Positions 11,054 through 23,213 of a stretch of DNA of 64,000 nucleotides are shown in pieces. Position numbers and translations under genes: made by a program. The stretch is taken from positions 196,001 to 260,000 of the forward strand of contig JALECJ010000255.1 in assembly GCA_023515745.1 (NCBI GenBank), given 5' to 3'. The DNA is from Amoeboaphelidium protococcarum. Lineage: Eukaryota; Aphelidiomycota; Aphelidea. Numbering within the stretch: position 1 is the first letter of the stretch; each line of letters begins with the position of its first letter. The notes beneath the pieces were generated by a model. That model was not told the DNA's origin, searched no databases, and saw only the letters and a program-made list of their open reading frames with translations.

Positions 11054-12235
11054 TCAATCTTACGCGTTTATCTCTTTACCATTAACCATTATAGTTGTAG
11101 ATTGCATTGATGATTCGAGATTACTTTTTCTAGTCACAGGAGAAGGTGATACTTGAATTTTCACAGAATCTCCAAAGTTAATACCATCATCAAAAGTGAC
11201 TTTAAGCTCTTTACCAACCTTGTCAGTACGACCAATCTGGCAAGTATGGCCAGTTGAAATCTAAATGTCAATTGTAGATTATGGCACGTATTTGACACAA
11301 TCAACGCGTAATATGAACCAGCACTCGTCAACCAATAACACCTTGAAACTGCACTCAAAGACTTTAGTGCTATGAACATACTCCATTGTCAGCACTTTAA
11401 ATCCACTACCCATACTCTTGACATACGGCGGAAATCCGTATTTATGATAGTATGAAGCAATATTACTAACTGAACTCGGAAACGAAGAGCTCACGGTATC
11501 CATGATCCAGGCGGGAATACTACCATTAGGATTAGTCTAGATCATATAGGAGACGCGCATGCACCCATTCTTCAAATCCTCCAAATGCATAACACCCATA
11601 TCAAGACAGGCTCTCACATGTCTAGAATCAGCCTTCAACTGACGCCATTCATCCTTCACTACTATAGGGCCGGTGGATTGTTGATCTTATTACTCAGGTA
11701 GAGAGAAACCAACAGCGACTAAGTTGACACCATGAGAACTACCGGGTTCTGCAGTATTATAATCACCTTCATCGAATGAAACTTCAAAAGATACAGCACC
11801 TACCAGCAGATCGCGTGGACTAACAGGCCAGACAGCCTTGGACTTGGAAAGTGCTATTTTACAGTCAAGAGAGAAGGCTTCAATCAGATCAGCTCCATTA
11901 AACATTTCATCCCAGATCATGCGACTACCGGATGATTAAAATATTGCCATAAAATCGTCCATGTTATGTATGCAATTACTTTCAGAACTTTTCGCTGCAG
12001 CATCCGATTGCTAAGCAGAATTGTATAGAGGATACTCAGCGACACCAAGGACAATGCCAGTGGGGTGATTAGCAATAGCTTTCTTGTACACTTTCACCGC
12101 ACCATCAATGATGCGAACATGTTACTGAGCCATCATCTCCTGTCTCAATTGGATATATTGTTAAAATATAGCGTGAGCTCTGTCCAGTATACTCTTCTCG
12201 ATCACACGGTCATCATTACTATCTGAGATTGACAT
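11054..12235 (-). CDS. START lipid-binding domain protein 1
   Basis: A 393-aa protein. The central part matches the START fold: an opening around VRIIDGAVKVYKKAI, the core SRMIWDEMFNGADLIEAF, and the very typical KAVWPVSPRDLLVGA strand. START domains hold a lipid or sterol in a hydrophobic cavity. There is no signal peptide or TM segment, so it is probably cytosolic. The gene lies head-to-tail with a second START gene at 12542-13759, which suggests an old tandem duplication, although the two have diverged strongly. Several Gln are TAA/TAG and the stop is TGA. Confidence 0.75.
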
Positions 12236-12541
12236 TTAATCGCTGAGATTTAACTGATTTTGTAGTGAAGTGTTATTGCAACAAGAGACGAGTCTGGCAC
12301 GCTGTGGCTTAAACGGGTCGCCGGGATCAAATAGTGAAAGCCTGATTGAATACTATCATTATAAGTATTTTTTTGACAAGAATGTTCGCAAATATATTTA
12401 TAGTCTTAATATTCATTCTATTCATTCAAACGAAGCTCACAGACTAACCATCAAAAGTCCATGAACCACAGTTCGGAGATGGTACAGGAGAACACAAGAG
12501 CTATTGAAGAAACACCACAACATTAACTCACAAATCAAACT
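12236..12541. other. gap between tandem START genes
   Basis: About 300 bp between the 3' end of START gene 2 and the start of START gene 1, both on the minus strand. It should contain the terminator of one and the promoter of the other. I see no gene in it. Confidence 0.35.
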
Positions 12542-13759
12542 TCATTATTCAGACCACAAAGCTAAATTATCTTAAGAGGTCTTGTTATTAACCTTTGGCG
12601 TTACTTGATCAAAGAATTACTTCTTGATCTACAGATGATGTGCAAAGTTGGTCAATCCCTTTTCATACTTGGACAAGGATAAATGCAGCTCATCTTTTAT
12701 ATCACTACTCAACTGGACATCAAGCTAAACTAAGCAATTATGCTGATCCTTCGTAAGCGTAATTTAAATGGGACCACCTTCATTATCATTATCAACTCTA
12801 GCATTAGAGTGAATGAACAGGGACTCTCTATTCTAAGCCCAGTTGAAATCAACACGAATTATCAATGTCATCTTACCATTTATGCCAGAATTAAAGTTTA
12901 TCAATAACTATCCTTCCTACTGGATGTAGTCGATGTATTTTATAATACTTGATAGAGCTAAGTCTTCTTACAATTACTAATCAAGAGAAGACCATGACAA
13001 ATCGAGAAGCATCGGAGGGCCACCATTCTTCGCCGCAAAATCTGCTGCGTCAATCATTGATCGAGGTATAACCTTGGTGGCTAGTGGCATAACATAAGAG
13101 ACCATACCTTTAGGATCCATCTACATCATCATACTCAGTTTCAACTTATCTCCAAGACGAGTCACGTAAAAACTGGCCAATCTGATAGTGGCAATCGTTC
13201 GCTTACTCAACTCCTGCGGTGTCAGTGTATTTGCCACCTATGGACCATACTGAAAATCATCCACAGAGCATATGAAACACAGCGCAGATTCTCCACTACC
13301 ATCTACACCATACTGAGGATTGTACATCACTGTAGCAAGACCGGGAAACACGCGGCTCGTGATAGGCCAGATGCCTTTGACTAGAGCAGTTCCCAGCACG
13401 GACTTAGTGTTTAGAATCTCATGGAATCTCGAGTCTTCAAATACAGGATCCCACTAGCATTTAACAGATGGATAAACTAGAGTGGAGATCAAATCTAGGG
13501 CGGACAGCTGCTAATATCCAGACAAATCAATCTCCGCTCTTATGACACGATTCAACGCCGGACTGGGCTAATCATTCAACTGCGCCGTATAGATCTTGGT
13601 CTACTTACCATCACTCTCAACTTTCCAATCCACTGACTCACCATAGTACTGTTACAAGCGTGCATATGCAGCCTTCACCAAATCGTAATACTTGTGCTTA
13701 TCGCCAAAATCGTTCGTAGACAGCAGAGGATCATTTAAATTAGTTTTGAGAATTGTCAT
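12542..13759 (-). CDS. START lipid-binding domain protein 2
   Basis: A 405-aa protein organised like its neighbour: YYGESVDWKVESDGKQTKIY, then SVKCQWDPVFEDSRFHEIL, then ALVKGIWPITSRVFPGLAT, the counterpart of the WPVSPRD strand. In this copy the RD-type motif is changed to ITSR, so ligand preference may differ. The C-terminal third is another soluble alpha/beta region. There is no signal peptide or TM helix. Many Gln codons are TAG/TAA. Transcription runs towards START gene 1. Confidence 0.7.
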
Positions 13760-14231
13760 ACTTATTCGCTTCTGATTATTATCGCACAATTGTTCTGTTT
13801 GTGTATAATTACGACAAGATTAAAGATGTTCGTGGTACTTAACGTAACGAGAGAGAGATCAATCAAATTGCGCCGTAGAGCCGACTCTTAACGAGATTTC
13901 GCTGATCTTAATTGAATCTGCAATTTGACTCACCGATCTGGCGCTGTCGTTTCATCACCACGATGATGATTCGTCATTATAAAGAAGATTTGTCGCAATG
14001 AACAATATTGAAACTTTGTACCGTTTTCTTTCTGCTAATCTTAACTGTGTAACATCTTTACTGCACTTACAGAGCATGATCAATTTTTATTACGTGCATG
14101 TTCCATTTCAGCATGTAGATTAAAGCTTTCTTCGCCTTTTCTTCATTTTTACCGCCAGATAGTGATCTTTTGAGTCGCCACTTTTAGCAATATCATATTT
14201 TTGGGATCACTTACTTAAATAAGATAGAATT
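13760..14231. other. intergenic region upstream of the SF3A1-like ORF
   Basis: A 470-bp interval between the divergent START gene 2 and the SF3A1-like ORF. A 60-codon ORF begins near 14000 but shows no similarity to the SURP repeats expected upstream. Possible 3' splice sites (CATTTCAG, ACCGCCAG) occur, so a 5' exon here cannot be excluded. Confidence 0.3.
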
Positions 14232-14768
14232 ATGAAAATCAAATAAAAATACGTACCAAAGGCTAAGAGAAATGCTGGACAGCTTTTGAGTGATCGGAAA
14301 TCGAAAGATACTAATGCGAGTCAACGCATCATCTTTGTGAAATGCCCAAACTGCTAATAAAACATTAAAGAATCTGAATTTAATAAGCATCTTAGAATAG
14401 AACTTCTCGATCCTAAATGGGCATAATAAAAGAAGATTGAATTGGATAGGCGAGGTGGACGGTCCAGTAATTTGCTTGATGATGGCGCGTAGGTGCATTA
14501 ATTTCTATCTCATCTTTAATCTGGTGATGATAGCAATTATGAATCCGCTGCATAATCATAATCTGCATCCACTTTAAGCTCTATTAATTCTAGTGATGGT
14601 TATAGCAACGCGCAGAAAAGAAAGCCTGTGCTCTGGGATGGTACTACAGAATCTATTAGCATTACTACAAAGACAGCGATCGCAGTTTAGTTACAATAAG
14701 GCTTAGATGGACATTTATACAACGACAAACCTCTCATAGGACCTCAGCTCCCTAAAATCAAGAAATGA
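14232..14768 (+). CDS. SF3A1: SF3A1/Prp21-like splicing factor fragment lacking SURP domains
   Basis: A 178-aa frame that matches the middle and later part of SF3A1/Prp21, a U2 snRNP SF3a subunit. It contains KYVPKAKRN (cf. DYDPKA in SF3A1), FVKCPNCQQNIKESEFNKHL followed by RIELLDPKWAQQKK (cf. the ITGEKI...HMRIGLLDPRW block), then PVLWDGTTESI and KPLIGPQLPK. SF3A1 normally has two SURP domains before this and often a ubiquitin-like domain after it; neither is visible. The frame extends upstream without an ATG to a TGA near 14165. The gene is either truncated, split, or has unseen 5' exons. The stop is TGA. Confidence 0.6.
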
Positions 14769-14849
14769 AATGTGTAATATTGATGAATAGCATTTATAAA
14801 TTAGTATTTTATTATTTTTAAGTCTATAATGTATATACTGTATAAAACA

Positions 14850-16763
14850 TCATCTTTTAGGAGGACTGATTAAAGACTCTTGATCACTGTCAGATGCGTC
14901 ACCAGAAGGCTTCCACTTATCCTAGGCTAATACTTTACCACTTCTGAGCCAGTCAATATCCTCGACCAGAGCCGGATTAAGCAACTTCGCGTGATATTTG
15001 CGGCGAATCACCTGGAGAATATAATCTAAATCGGAGCCATCTTTAACAACTGATCCATAAAGACCGTACTTCTACCGCAAGTTGACCATATCCATAATCA
15101 CGTTCCCAATTTCTTCGTGCCTGCTGTCATTATGAAGCTATTTCAAAATCAGATAGTACGTGCCATCGTCTGGCTTAATCAGCTATCGCACAGTCTAATA
15201 CAGTTCATACACATGCATAGACTGTGATTAATGCTAACGAAGCAGTATCGCCATATTGAACGTGTTGGTGTCGGCAACCTGTTCGTCATCAGAAGACTTG
15301 ACATTATGACGCGACAGCTATTGCTATTATTCGTGACGACTGAGAGCCTGGGACATTAAACTATCAGCATCTTGGAACTATTTACACCTGATCATGGAGA
15401 GTAACGCATAGTTCAAACTTTTCGATGCGGGATTCATTGATTTGTCAAGCATCTAGTAATAAGTCTCGGCGTTCTTCATCAGGAGTGCTTAATGTTTAGT
15501 CGATTTGTCACTTTACTTCAGAACTCTTATCACATCTCGATAAGATGTCCCGTTGATACCAGCACGAGCACACCGTGCCACAATCAGCGAGTTGAAGCTC
15601 TTCTCATCAGGCTCGTGGCCGTCACTCTTCAACCTCTCGATCAAGGCTTCAACTTTTTCGACGCGTCCACGTATGGCAAAATTCCATAACAATACATTAT
15701 ATAAATGTATAGTGGGCTTAATTTTCAGCGACTACATCTCCATTGTGATACTGTTCAAATTCGCATCCCGGTCATGAGACTGCGCCAAATACTTCAAAAT
15801 CACACCATAAGAGTACGCATTAGGCCTCATCTACTTACTATCTTTCATTATAGCCAACAAGTTGAGCATAGCCAATTTATCTCCAGACATTCGGTAACAG
15901 TCCAGAAGTGAATTATACAGATGAGTTAATGCAGACTCTGAATGATATTTGCGGGTGGACGACTATCTAATCTACTAACTCTGTACCAAATTGTGAGCAA
16001 TTTTCAACCACTTGATACATCCTTGAGGATCACGTAACCGAGCATGACCATAGATTATAGTATGAAGTAACTGTAAATCAAGACTTATATTTTAACTTTT
16101 CAGTACAGATTCCAGAATCCGATTAGCTGATATGATATGCGGATTCTTACTCAGGTCCATACGGAATTCACGCTTGACAAAGTCATCAGATGCCTTGTCC
16201 ATGAGCGATTTAATCAAATAATCTGCTGCACCAACTGAGACAATATTCTAATCCTTATGAACCAGATCAAATATCTGAGTAGCCATATCAAATCTTTACT
16301 GGTTACACAGGCCCTTGGTCAGAGCGAATACAGTCTTTTTATCAACAACCATGCCATCATCCCTCAATCGCTTAAACACGGAGAATAATTCGGAATGTGG
16401 TCTCTCATAAAGTACCATAAAGTCCAACAGCTGATTGTATGAAACTATATCCTTCTTTGGTATATCATTGAACACGCGCGTAACAATTTCCAATGACGGG
16501 CAATACTTGTCTGATATGCTCTTTGAGAAGGTGAGCTGATGCAATCGATTTAGCGCTACAGACGCGTATTCATTAGATATCTTATTAGTCTCGACTTGTT
16601 TTACAAAAGACTGTTGATCAAGATTTTTAATATCTTCAGCATTAGTAATGATTTAACCATTTTTCACTAAATCTATATCAGTGTACCTGGTGCTTGATTA
16701 ATGAATCTATCGCGTATTTCTCAAATTTACAGCGGATGTAGTATATAGTTTTGCCAAACGCAT
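14850..16763 (-). CDS. mitochondrial pentatricopeptide-repeat (PPR) protein
   Basis: A 637-aa protein. The start gives a mitochondrial presequence (MRLAKLYTTSAVNLRNTRQI). The body is a string of helical hairpins with PPR spacing, such as DIVSYNQLLDFM...FKRLRDDGMVVDKKTVFALTKG, IHLYNVLLWNFAIRG and PDEKSFNSLIVARCARAG. PPR proteins bind organellar RNA and help maturation or translation. A low-complexity Ser/Gln run (SRHEQQQQLSRHN) contains consecutive TAG/TAA glutamines. It ends at TGA 14850-14852. The divergent neighbour PEX12 starts about 290 bp upstream, so they may share a promoter region. Confidence 0.75.
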
Positions 16764-17052
16764 TTAGTAGCCATCTGTACGTAAACCAGCGCCAGCATAT
16801 TTAGATATCCGCTACATAAGATTACAATTTTGACTCAATCCCAATTCAGTCAATTTTTCACTTCCTCTTCAAAACAATTGATCAATGATGTTTTGTTCTT
16901 TTCTTCGTTTTACTGAAAAGCGTACATTCGCGCTCGCTCAATCCTTACTACAAGATTTATAGGAGCGAAACAATATTTGTAATTAATCTAGTCTTTTATT
17001 TAATCGCTGGCAATATTTTCGCCTACTCTAAAATTGTCAGTATACATTAAGA

Positions 17053-18141
17053 ATGACATCACTGCTGAATTAGTTATACCATAGAGTTCTGACACAGGGC
17101 GACTCTTAGTCAGAGGATGATGTTGGAGATTCCGATCTGGCGTCACCTCTACTTCTAATGGCACATTAGCACATAACGTCTCTAGTTAGACCGGCGGTTA
17201 AGACTGTCGTTAATAATATTATTATGGCTTCTGCATCCTCTTCGTCGCTGCCATTTAAAATTCCACCACAAGTCAATTTATGGTTTGATGAGCTGTATTT
17301 AATGTTTTAGTTATTGGTTGAAGCTAGATCGTTGATGCAAGACAATGCCACGATGCTTGAACATTTGTATGGAGTTGAGAGGAGCTTGTCGCGTAAAAGC
17401 TTTAGTTCTAGGCGCGTCTTGTTTATATATATCATACAGAGTATTATCTTACCTTATATAGTATCTAAGTGTGACGGCTATTAGCAAGACTTGAAAGATT
17501 TTGAGGAGCGGCGATTAACGATAGATGCTTGGTATAGTGCTAGGGGGAAATTAATATTGTCAGAGTAGTCGCATTCTTAACTATTTGGGAGATTAATATA
17601 TTTTATAAAGCTGGTGTTATTGCGCTCTAAACAATTTATCTACAAACTGATGGAAGGACATTATTCCAATATCAGTATCGTGGTGCGATTGTGTAATTTG
17701 GCGGTGAAGTTGTTATACTTTGTGGGCATGAGCAAATATTGGTCACTGAGTCATTTTTTGACGGGTATTCGTTACATTAATTCCCACGCTAGATAGTAAT
17801 AGTAACAATTGAATGGAAAACTAGATTGGACTCGGTCTATAATTAATCTCTCTGTCGTGGCTCTATACTTTTCAGAATGGTGGACTGACACTGGATATAA
17901 ACAAATAAAGCAGGGCCAGAAATAGAGTTTAATTGTGCCTCCACCTAGTACCCTTATGTTCCCTTAGAGGTAGTGTCCAATATGCGCGCAAGACACGTTC
18001 AAGAATGAAGTTTTGCTGAAAGAGACTGGTGTTGTTTACTGTCACGACTGTCTGAAGGCGTACATTCACAGAGTCTCAAAATCTGCAGATACGTTCAAGG
18101 AGATGATTCTGTCTAATCGCATCATTAAAATATACCTTTGA
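17053..18141 (+). CDS. PEX12: peroxin-12, RING peroxisomal ubiquitin ligase subunit
   Basis: A 362-aa protein. It shows the Pex2/Pex12 N-terminal membrane region (LYGVERSLSRKSFSSRRVLF, LIYFIKLVLLRSKQFIYKLM, VRLCNLAVKLLYF), a proline patch (VPPPSTLMFPQRQ) and a C-terminal degenerate RING: CPICAQDTF (C308 on) ... GVVYCHDCLKAYI. Pex12 in other species also has a reduced RING binding a single zinc, and works with Pex2 and Pex10 to recycle the import receptor Pex5. A QQQQQ run is spelled TAG TAA TAG TAA CAA. It ends at TGA 18139-18141. Confidence 0.8.
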
Positions 18142-18395
18142 ATTCATAAATTTATGAAATATTGTTCAAAATTTTGAATTCTACCACAACTACTCCTTAT
18201 AGGCATCGTCAACTAAAGATCAAAATCTTGAAAAATGAAACAGAACGCGCTCGCTCTCATCGCGGCTCTTCCTTTTGCGGTTTCAAGTCGCTTCATTCAC
18301 TGTGGGGCATATAGAATTATACAATTCAGTTCGCTGTGTATTAGACTTATATATCAGAAGTTATCTGACCATAGGTATAGGAGCTTTTTAATAAA

Positions 18396-19184
18396 ATGGT
18401 TAATGCGCTAGTAAATTCGCCAGCCTTGTTCAGTCTGAGCGGTATCGACAATATTGAACCTTTGGTGAGGAGCATGTTATTCACTCCCCTGAATGAGTCC
18501 AAATCTATTCTGAATGGTAATGTGCTGAATACTGGCAGTCCTCTGGTGGAACGTTTAATTAAACAGTTGACAATGTATGAACTTACGCTTCAGGATGACA
18601 AGTACAGCTAAGAGACTCAGAATCAAATTCGCAACTTGGCGAACAAGTGCAAGTTGAGTCCGTAGGATTTTGTCGCTCAGAGTCGATTGTATCAGCAGTT
18701 TCCCACCACCATACTCAGATTATATCCTGATTCGTAGCTTTATAAGAGCAGCGATGATGTTGACAGTACAGCGATTGAGTTATAAGAGCACCTGAAGGCA
18801 TCAACATTGATAAATACTGTTCTGTAGCTATCTCATAATCTGAAGCATGATGTGTAAACTCTGCCGAATCACAAGTACATTGCTCATCAGTTGGCCTTAT
18901 TGTATCAGAGTATAAATCAGTTGCGTAACTTTATTAAAGCAAACTATCCTCCAATGAATTTCTTGAAGAAGGATGGAAGCAACGTATCCACGATTTTTGA
19001 AGGCTACAAAGAGCGGATCGAGGTGGAGTTTGATAATGTCAAGGCTGGATGTCAAACTAATGATACAGTGTCAGATCCTCAACTTAACGCTGATCTTCGC
19101 CAATGGCTAGTGAGCTTATGCACAGACGCGATTGAAGAACTGTCCAACAATGCTCCTATTATATACAGCTAATCTTTCAAGTGA
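18396..19184 (+). CDS. unrecognised helical protein
   Basis: A 262-aa protein from ATG 18396 to TGA 19182-19184. It is soluble, Leu- and Asn-rich and mostly helical, with pieces such as SPLVERLIKQLTMYELTLQD and STIFEGYKERIEVEFDNVKA. There is no signal peptide, TM segment or zinc motif. Internal TAA/TAG encode Gln. It sits between PEX12 and the Gir2 homologue, all on the plus strand with gaps of about 120-250 bp. I cannot assign a family; a small coiled-coil complex subunit is possible. Confidence 0.6.
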
Positions 19185-19306
19185 TATAGTTGTAGAATTG
19201 AATGTCATTCCCTTAATATTGATTTTCTCTTTTGTCTTGATTTTTAGCTCTTTTAAAATAACCGAGTTCTTTAATTAGAAATTTATCCATCTGTCCGGAG
19301 TGAGGT

Positions 19307-20176
19307 ATGAATTACGCGTAGGAATAAAGAGATGAGTTGGAGGCTCTTTTAGCTATATACCCTGAAGAATTGAGAGTGGTTCGATTATCTAAAAGCATTT
19401 TGGATATGGATCCAGAGTTTGCTTCTCAGCTATAAATTGATGGAGATGACCGATTGATTGACGCTTTAAGTGCTCTCCAAGTTGAAGACGCTTCGAACGC
19501 GATTATTAGAGATAATACTGTCGTTGTAGTAAAATTATCTCCAGATTAGGATATTTGTATGGATGACGCTCCAGAATTGACGGATTGTCTCGAAATAGTA
19601 GTTTCTCTGGCATTTTCGCTGAGTCCCAACTACCCATCCGATGCACCTGTAATGCATATTGAGATGGAGAATTTACCTGATAGAATGCGGAAATAGATGA
19701 AAGATTAGACGCGTCAATGGCTGACAGAGCTGGAGTAATCCGCGCAGGAATACGCTGAGATGCCTTGTGTCTTTCAACTTGCGCAACATCTCAAGGATGG
19801 CCTTGATGCTTATATTCAGCAGCTGGTTGATAATCACAAGCATGAAGAAGAGTAAAGGCGGCTGGCTGAAGAGTAAGAGGCCGAGAGGAAGAGGAATGCA
19901 GGCACTCCAATAACAGAAGAGACGTTTAGAGCGTGGAAAGAGAAGTTTAATGCTTGGCGCAATGCTCAAAATCATCAAAGATAGTAGCAGCAAATTGCGG
20001 CAGATTCGAACAAGTTGACGGGAAGATAAATATTTGAACGTAATATTGCTCTGGCCACTAGCGATGGTGCAGATGATGACGAGTCTGAAGTTGTCGTATT
20101 TGACAAGTCGGCATTTGAAGATGAAGTGTTCTCTTCAGACGATGATTAGGAAGACCAGGATGATCACGACGGTTGA
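19307..20176 (+). CDS. GIR2: RWD-domain protein, RWDD1/Gir2 family
   Basis: A 289-aa protein. The first line is the family hallmark: MNYAQEQRDELEALLAIYPE. The RWD core follows (LEIVVSLAFSLSPNYPSDAP), then a charged helical linker (HKHEEEQRRLAEEQEAERKR), EETFRAWKEKFNAWR, and an acidic tail ending EDQDDHDG. Gir2 binds the translational GTPase Rbg2/DRG2 and associates with polysomes and Gcn1. The RWD part carries an extra loop between the first helix and the strands. TAA/TAG glutamines occur throughout. Confidence 0.82.
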
Positions 20177-20356
20177 AAACTCGGCTTCAGGCTGACTCCT
20201 TGTCATTGAATGAAATGAACAGAGTTTTAAAAAAAGAGTTAAATAATATGTTTGAAGCTTATTATTCAATGGAACATCATTTAATCAAACTTTAATTAGA
20301 AACCGCTTTAAATAAGGGCCATTAATGTGCCCGTAAACAACTACCAGCGAGTAAGA

Positions 20357-20917
20357 TCAGAAAGAATAACATGCCATAGCAGTAGCGATCGCAAACGCGA
20401 CAAACTAAAGATTCATCATGACTTCAGACGCGTCATTGCTAGAGTTGTTATTCTTATTATCACTGCTGGTGCCATTCTTCTTATTGGTAGGAGTAGCAGT
20501 GGATTTCTTGGTGGTGGAAGTAGCAGTGGCAGAAGTAGTTTTGTTACTAGCAGTAGGTGATCCACCCTCGAGCACGAAAGCGTGAGAGTAATTCACATCA
20601 GAGCCACCAGCCGTGATACGCACAGAGTAATCGCCACCAGCAGGCAAAGTGCTAGGAGCCTACCAGTTGAAAGACCCTGAATCAGCAGGGATATTTGCAC
20701 CGATACTTTCCACAACTTTCAGATTGTTTGAATCACCAGTGACGAGATCCAGAGATACGGTGGAAGCGCCGCCACTGCCACCAGCCTTGACCCAGCCAAT
20801 CTTGACGTTATCGCCAGCCTTCCAAACGGTGCCTTTGATAGGATTATTGATTGCATAGGACTGAGAGTAGATTTGAGCAGCGAGAGACGCGATTATGGTA
20901 AATAACTAATATTGCAT
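20357..20917 (-). CDS. secreted GPI-anchored KRE9/KNH-like protein 2
   Basis: A 186-aa protein. The signal peptide is MQYQLFTIIASLAAQIYSQS. The KRE9/KNH-like domain shows the family spacing: AINNPIKGTVWKAGDNVKIG, a Gly/Ser loop, then GSFNWQAPSTLPAGGDYSVR and SHAFVL. A Thr/Ser/Lys/Asn-rich stalk follows (TTSATATSTTKKSTATPT), then a hydrophobic tail (LQFVAFAIATAMACYSF) fitting a GPI signal. The tail appears only when the TAG after MMNL is read as Gln, which supports the code change. The stop is TGA at 20357-20359. Confidence 0.75.
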
Positions 20918-21735
20918 GTTTACTATTATTATTATGGTTGTTAAGACTTTTGTATATATATTATATTTATTTTAAAATATATAATGTTTTAAATTAAAAA
21001 TAAAAGAAAAAGAAATGCTTCAAGTTCAGGCCTAGAAGTACAAAGATCTAGTGATCAATCAATGCAGAGCTGTGATTGGCTTTGAAACAGCGCCTGATTA
21101 GAGCAAAGGTACATTCGGGTGACGCAAGAGATTGTTACATTGCAATCTGGCCAATCAGTCAGTCAGGTTCTAATCGATCTTGAGACACCGTCGGAAGGTG
21201 GAAATCATTAATGTGACACGAACAATTTCAGAATTCTCGCTTGACAGTAAATGATACTCTGCGTGACACACATTCACACAATAGGAAGAGCTGCTTTTGA
21301 GATAGACTGTTCAAATGAAATACATTTAGATCAAGTATGAAGAGTTGCTCAATTTCGACTGTTTTTGTCCTAGTTTTCCACTATATATAGGATACACGAA
21401 GCTTTTTAGGCAATCTTATGAAACGTAGTTATACAACTGTTCATAAAATCAAGTAATTAAATTTTTGACTTCACACAATAAATGACGTATAAGCATGGTA
21501 CAGTATAGACACACTTCAGATACTGTAAATCATACGGCGGACTGCAAACAAAAATTTCAAACAATCGGCAATCGCCGGGCCGCAGCGTGATGAAATTCTC
21601 CTTCCGAGCGATTGTTGTAGTTGTTGAATAAAAGGCCTTCTTTACCCGCTTTCCCTGCTCTGTCTTGAGATTTTAATTACAATTTCTTTCGCTCTGTGAT
21701 TTCGCAGCTGTATTCTTCTGTCTGTATATAATATT
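20918..21735. promoter_or_regulatory. long divergent promoter region
   Basis: This 818-bp interval separates the divergent KRE9-like and desaturase genes. It is AT-rich, with a run of TATATATTATATTTATTTTAAA near 20951-20975 next to the KRE9-like start, and a TATATATAGG stretch near 21383. I see no coding frame with protein-like content. Confidence 0.35.
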
Positions 21736-23127
21736 ATGCCTGTTGTAGTGCAAGATTCACTAAAGTCTTATACTTGGTAAGAAGTCGCTGAGCACAACAC
21801 CCGAAAGAGTGCCTGGGTCACAGTTCATGGCAAGGTGTATGATGTCACACAGTGGATCGATAAACATCCTGCTGGTTCGGATGTTATTCTGCTGGCAGCC
21901 GGTCGAGATGCTAGTCAAGTCTTTGACACCTACCACATGAATGCAGTGAAAGCTGAGAAGACTTTGAACAAGTTTCTGATTGGCAGCGTGTCTAATAATG
22001 AACTGCCAGTATTTTAACGTCGCAGCGAGTTCTTCAACGTCATGAAGACTAGGATTAACTAATACTTTAAAGATACCAAGTAGAATCCAAAGTTTCATTG
22101 GTCAATGTTGGCGCGCTATGCTATTGTGTTGGCAACTGTTGCTCTATCTTATTACTGCCAGTTCTTTGCTAACTCTATCGCCACCTCTCCTTTACTGTCT
22201 GGTGTATGTGCTGCAATTCTGGGATTCGCCTGTGCTCAAGTGGGCCTGCTGCCTTTGCATGATGCATCGCATTGTGCCATGACTAATAGATAGTGGGTGT
22301 GGAGATGTCTCGGGGCTCTGCATGATTTCATTAATGGTGCATCTTACTTGAATTGGTGTTATTAGCACATGTTGGGACATCATCCATACACCAACATCGC
22401 AAATGCCGACCCTGATATTACCACCAGCGATCCGGATGTTCGCCGCATCAAGCCATCTCAGCGTTGGTACTCTAGATATGTTAATTAGTAGTACTTTGTA
22501 CCATTTTTGTATGGAGTCCTTGGAATGAAGGTGCGTCTACAGGATGTTAATCTGCTGTTCATTGAGAAGAAGAACGACTCGATCCGTGTTAATCCACCAG
22601 AGTTATGGCATTCCACTGTGTTCATTGCTGGTAAGGCGTTCTTTGTATTATATCGCTTTGTGGTACCGCTGCTATTCTCTCAGGTGTCTGTTGCCCGGGT
22701 GTTGATCAACTTTGTGATTGCCGATCTGGTGTCTAGTTACTGGTTGGCGTTGACCTTTCAGGCTAATCATGTCGTGGATGATGTCGAGTGGCCACTGCCT
22801 AATGATTAGAATGAGATCAGTATGGATTGGGCTGAGATGCAGGTTGTCACTGCTCAAGATTATGCTCATAAGTCATTCTTTTGGACTAATTTTGCCGGTT
22901 CTCTAAACTATCAGGTTATCCATCACGTATTCCCCAACATTTGCCAGCATTATTATCCAGAGATTACTCCTATCGTAATGAAGACTTGTCAGGAATATGG
23001 AATCCGCTACCGAGTGAAAGACACGTATTGGGAAGCCATTGGAGGTCACCTGTCTCATCTGAAGAAGATGGGCGATGGTCAAGGTGTTGGTGCATCTGAG
23101 AGTATCAGCAGTGGGAAAGAAGAGTGA
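21736..23127 (+). CDS. front-end fatty acid desaturase with N-terminal cytochrome b5
   Basis: A 463-aa membrane enzyme of the delta-4/5/6/8 desaturase type. It inserts a double bond between an existing one and the carboxyl end of an acyl chain, at the ER. The cytochrome b5 domain carries WVTVHGKVYDVTQWIDKHPAG (haem His near 44; Ala replaces the usual second Gly). The three histidine boxes are HDASH (175-179), QHMLGHH (210-216; the Gln is TAG) and QVIHH (393-397), where Gln replaces the first His as in all front-end desaturases. The regiospecificity cannot be read from the sequence. It ends at TGA. Confidence 0.92.
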
Positions 23128-23213
23128 TTTTGATTATTAAAGTTGTAATAATGTTGCTTTCCTTGATGTTTATTATAAATGATTTAAAGTGAGAAGGGAA
23201 GACTTTTTTTTTG

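Noticed and set aside
18236-18395. Signal-peptide-like start MKQNALALIAALPFAVSS
   Set aside because: It continues into non-protein-like sequence and ends at a TGA that overlaps the next gene's start. Probably 5' leader of the 18396 gene.
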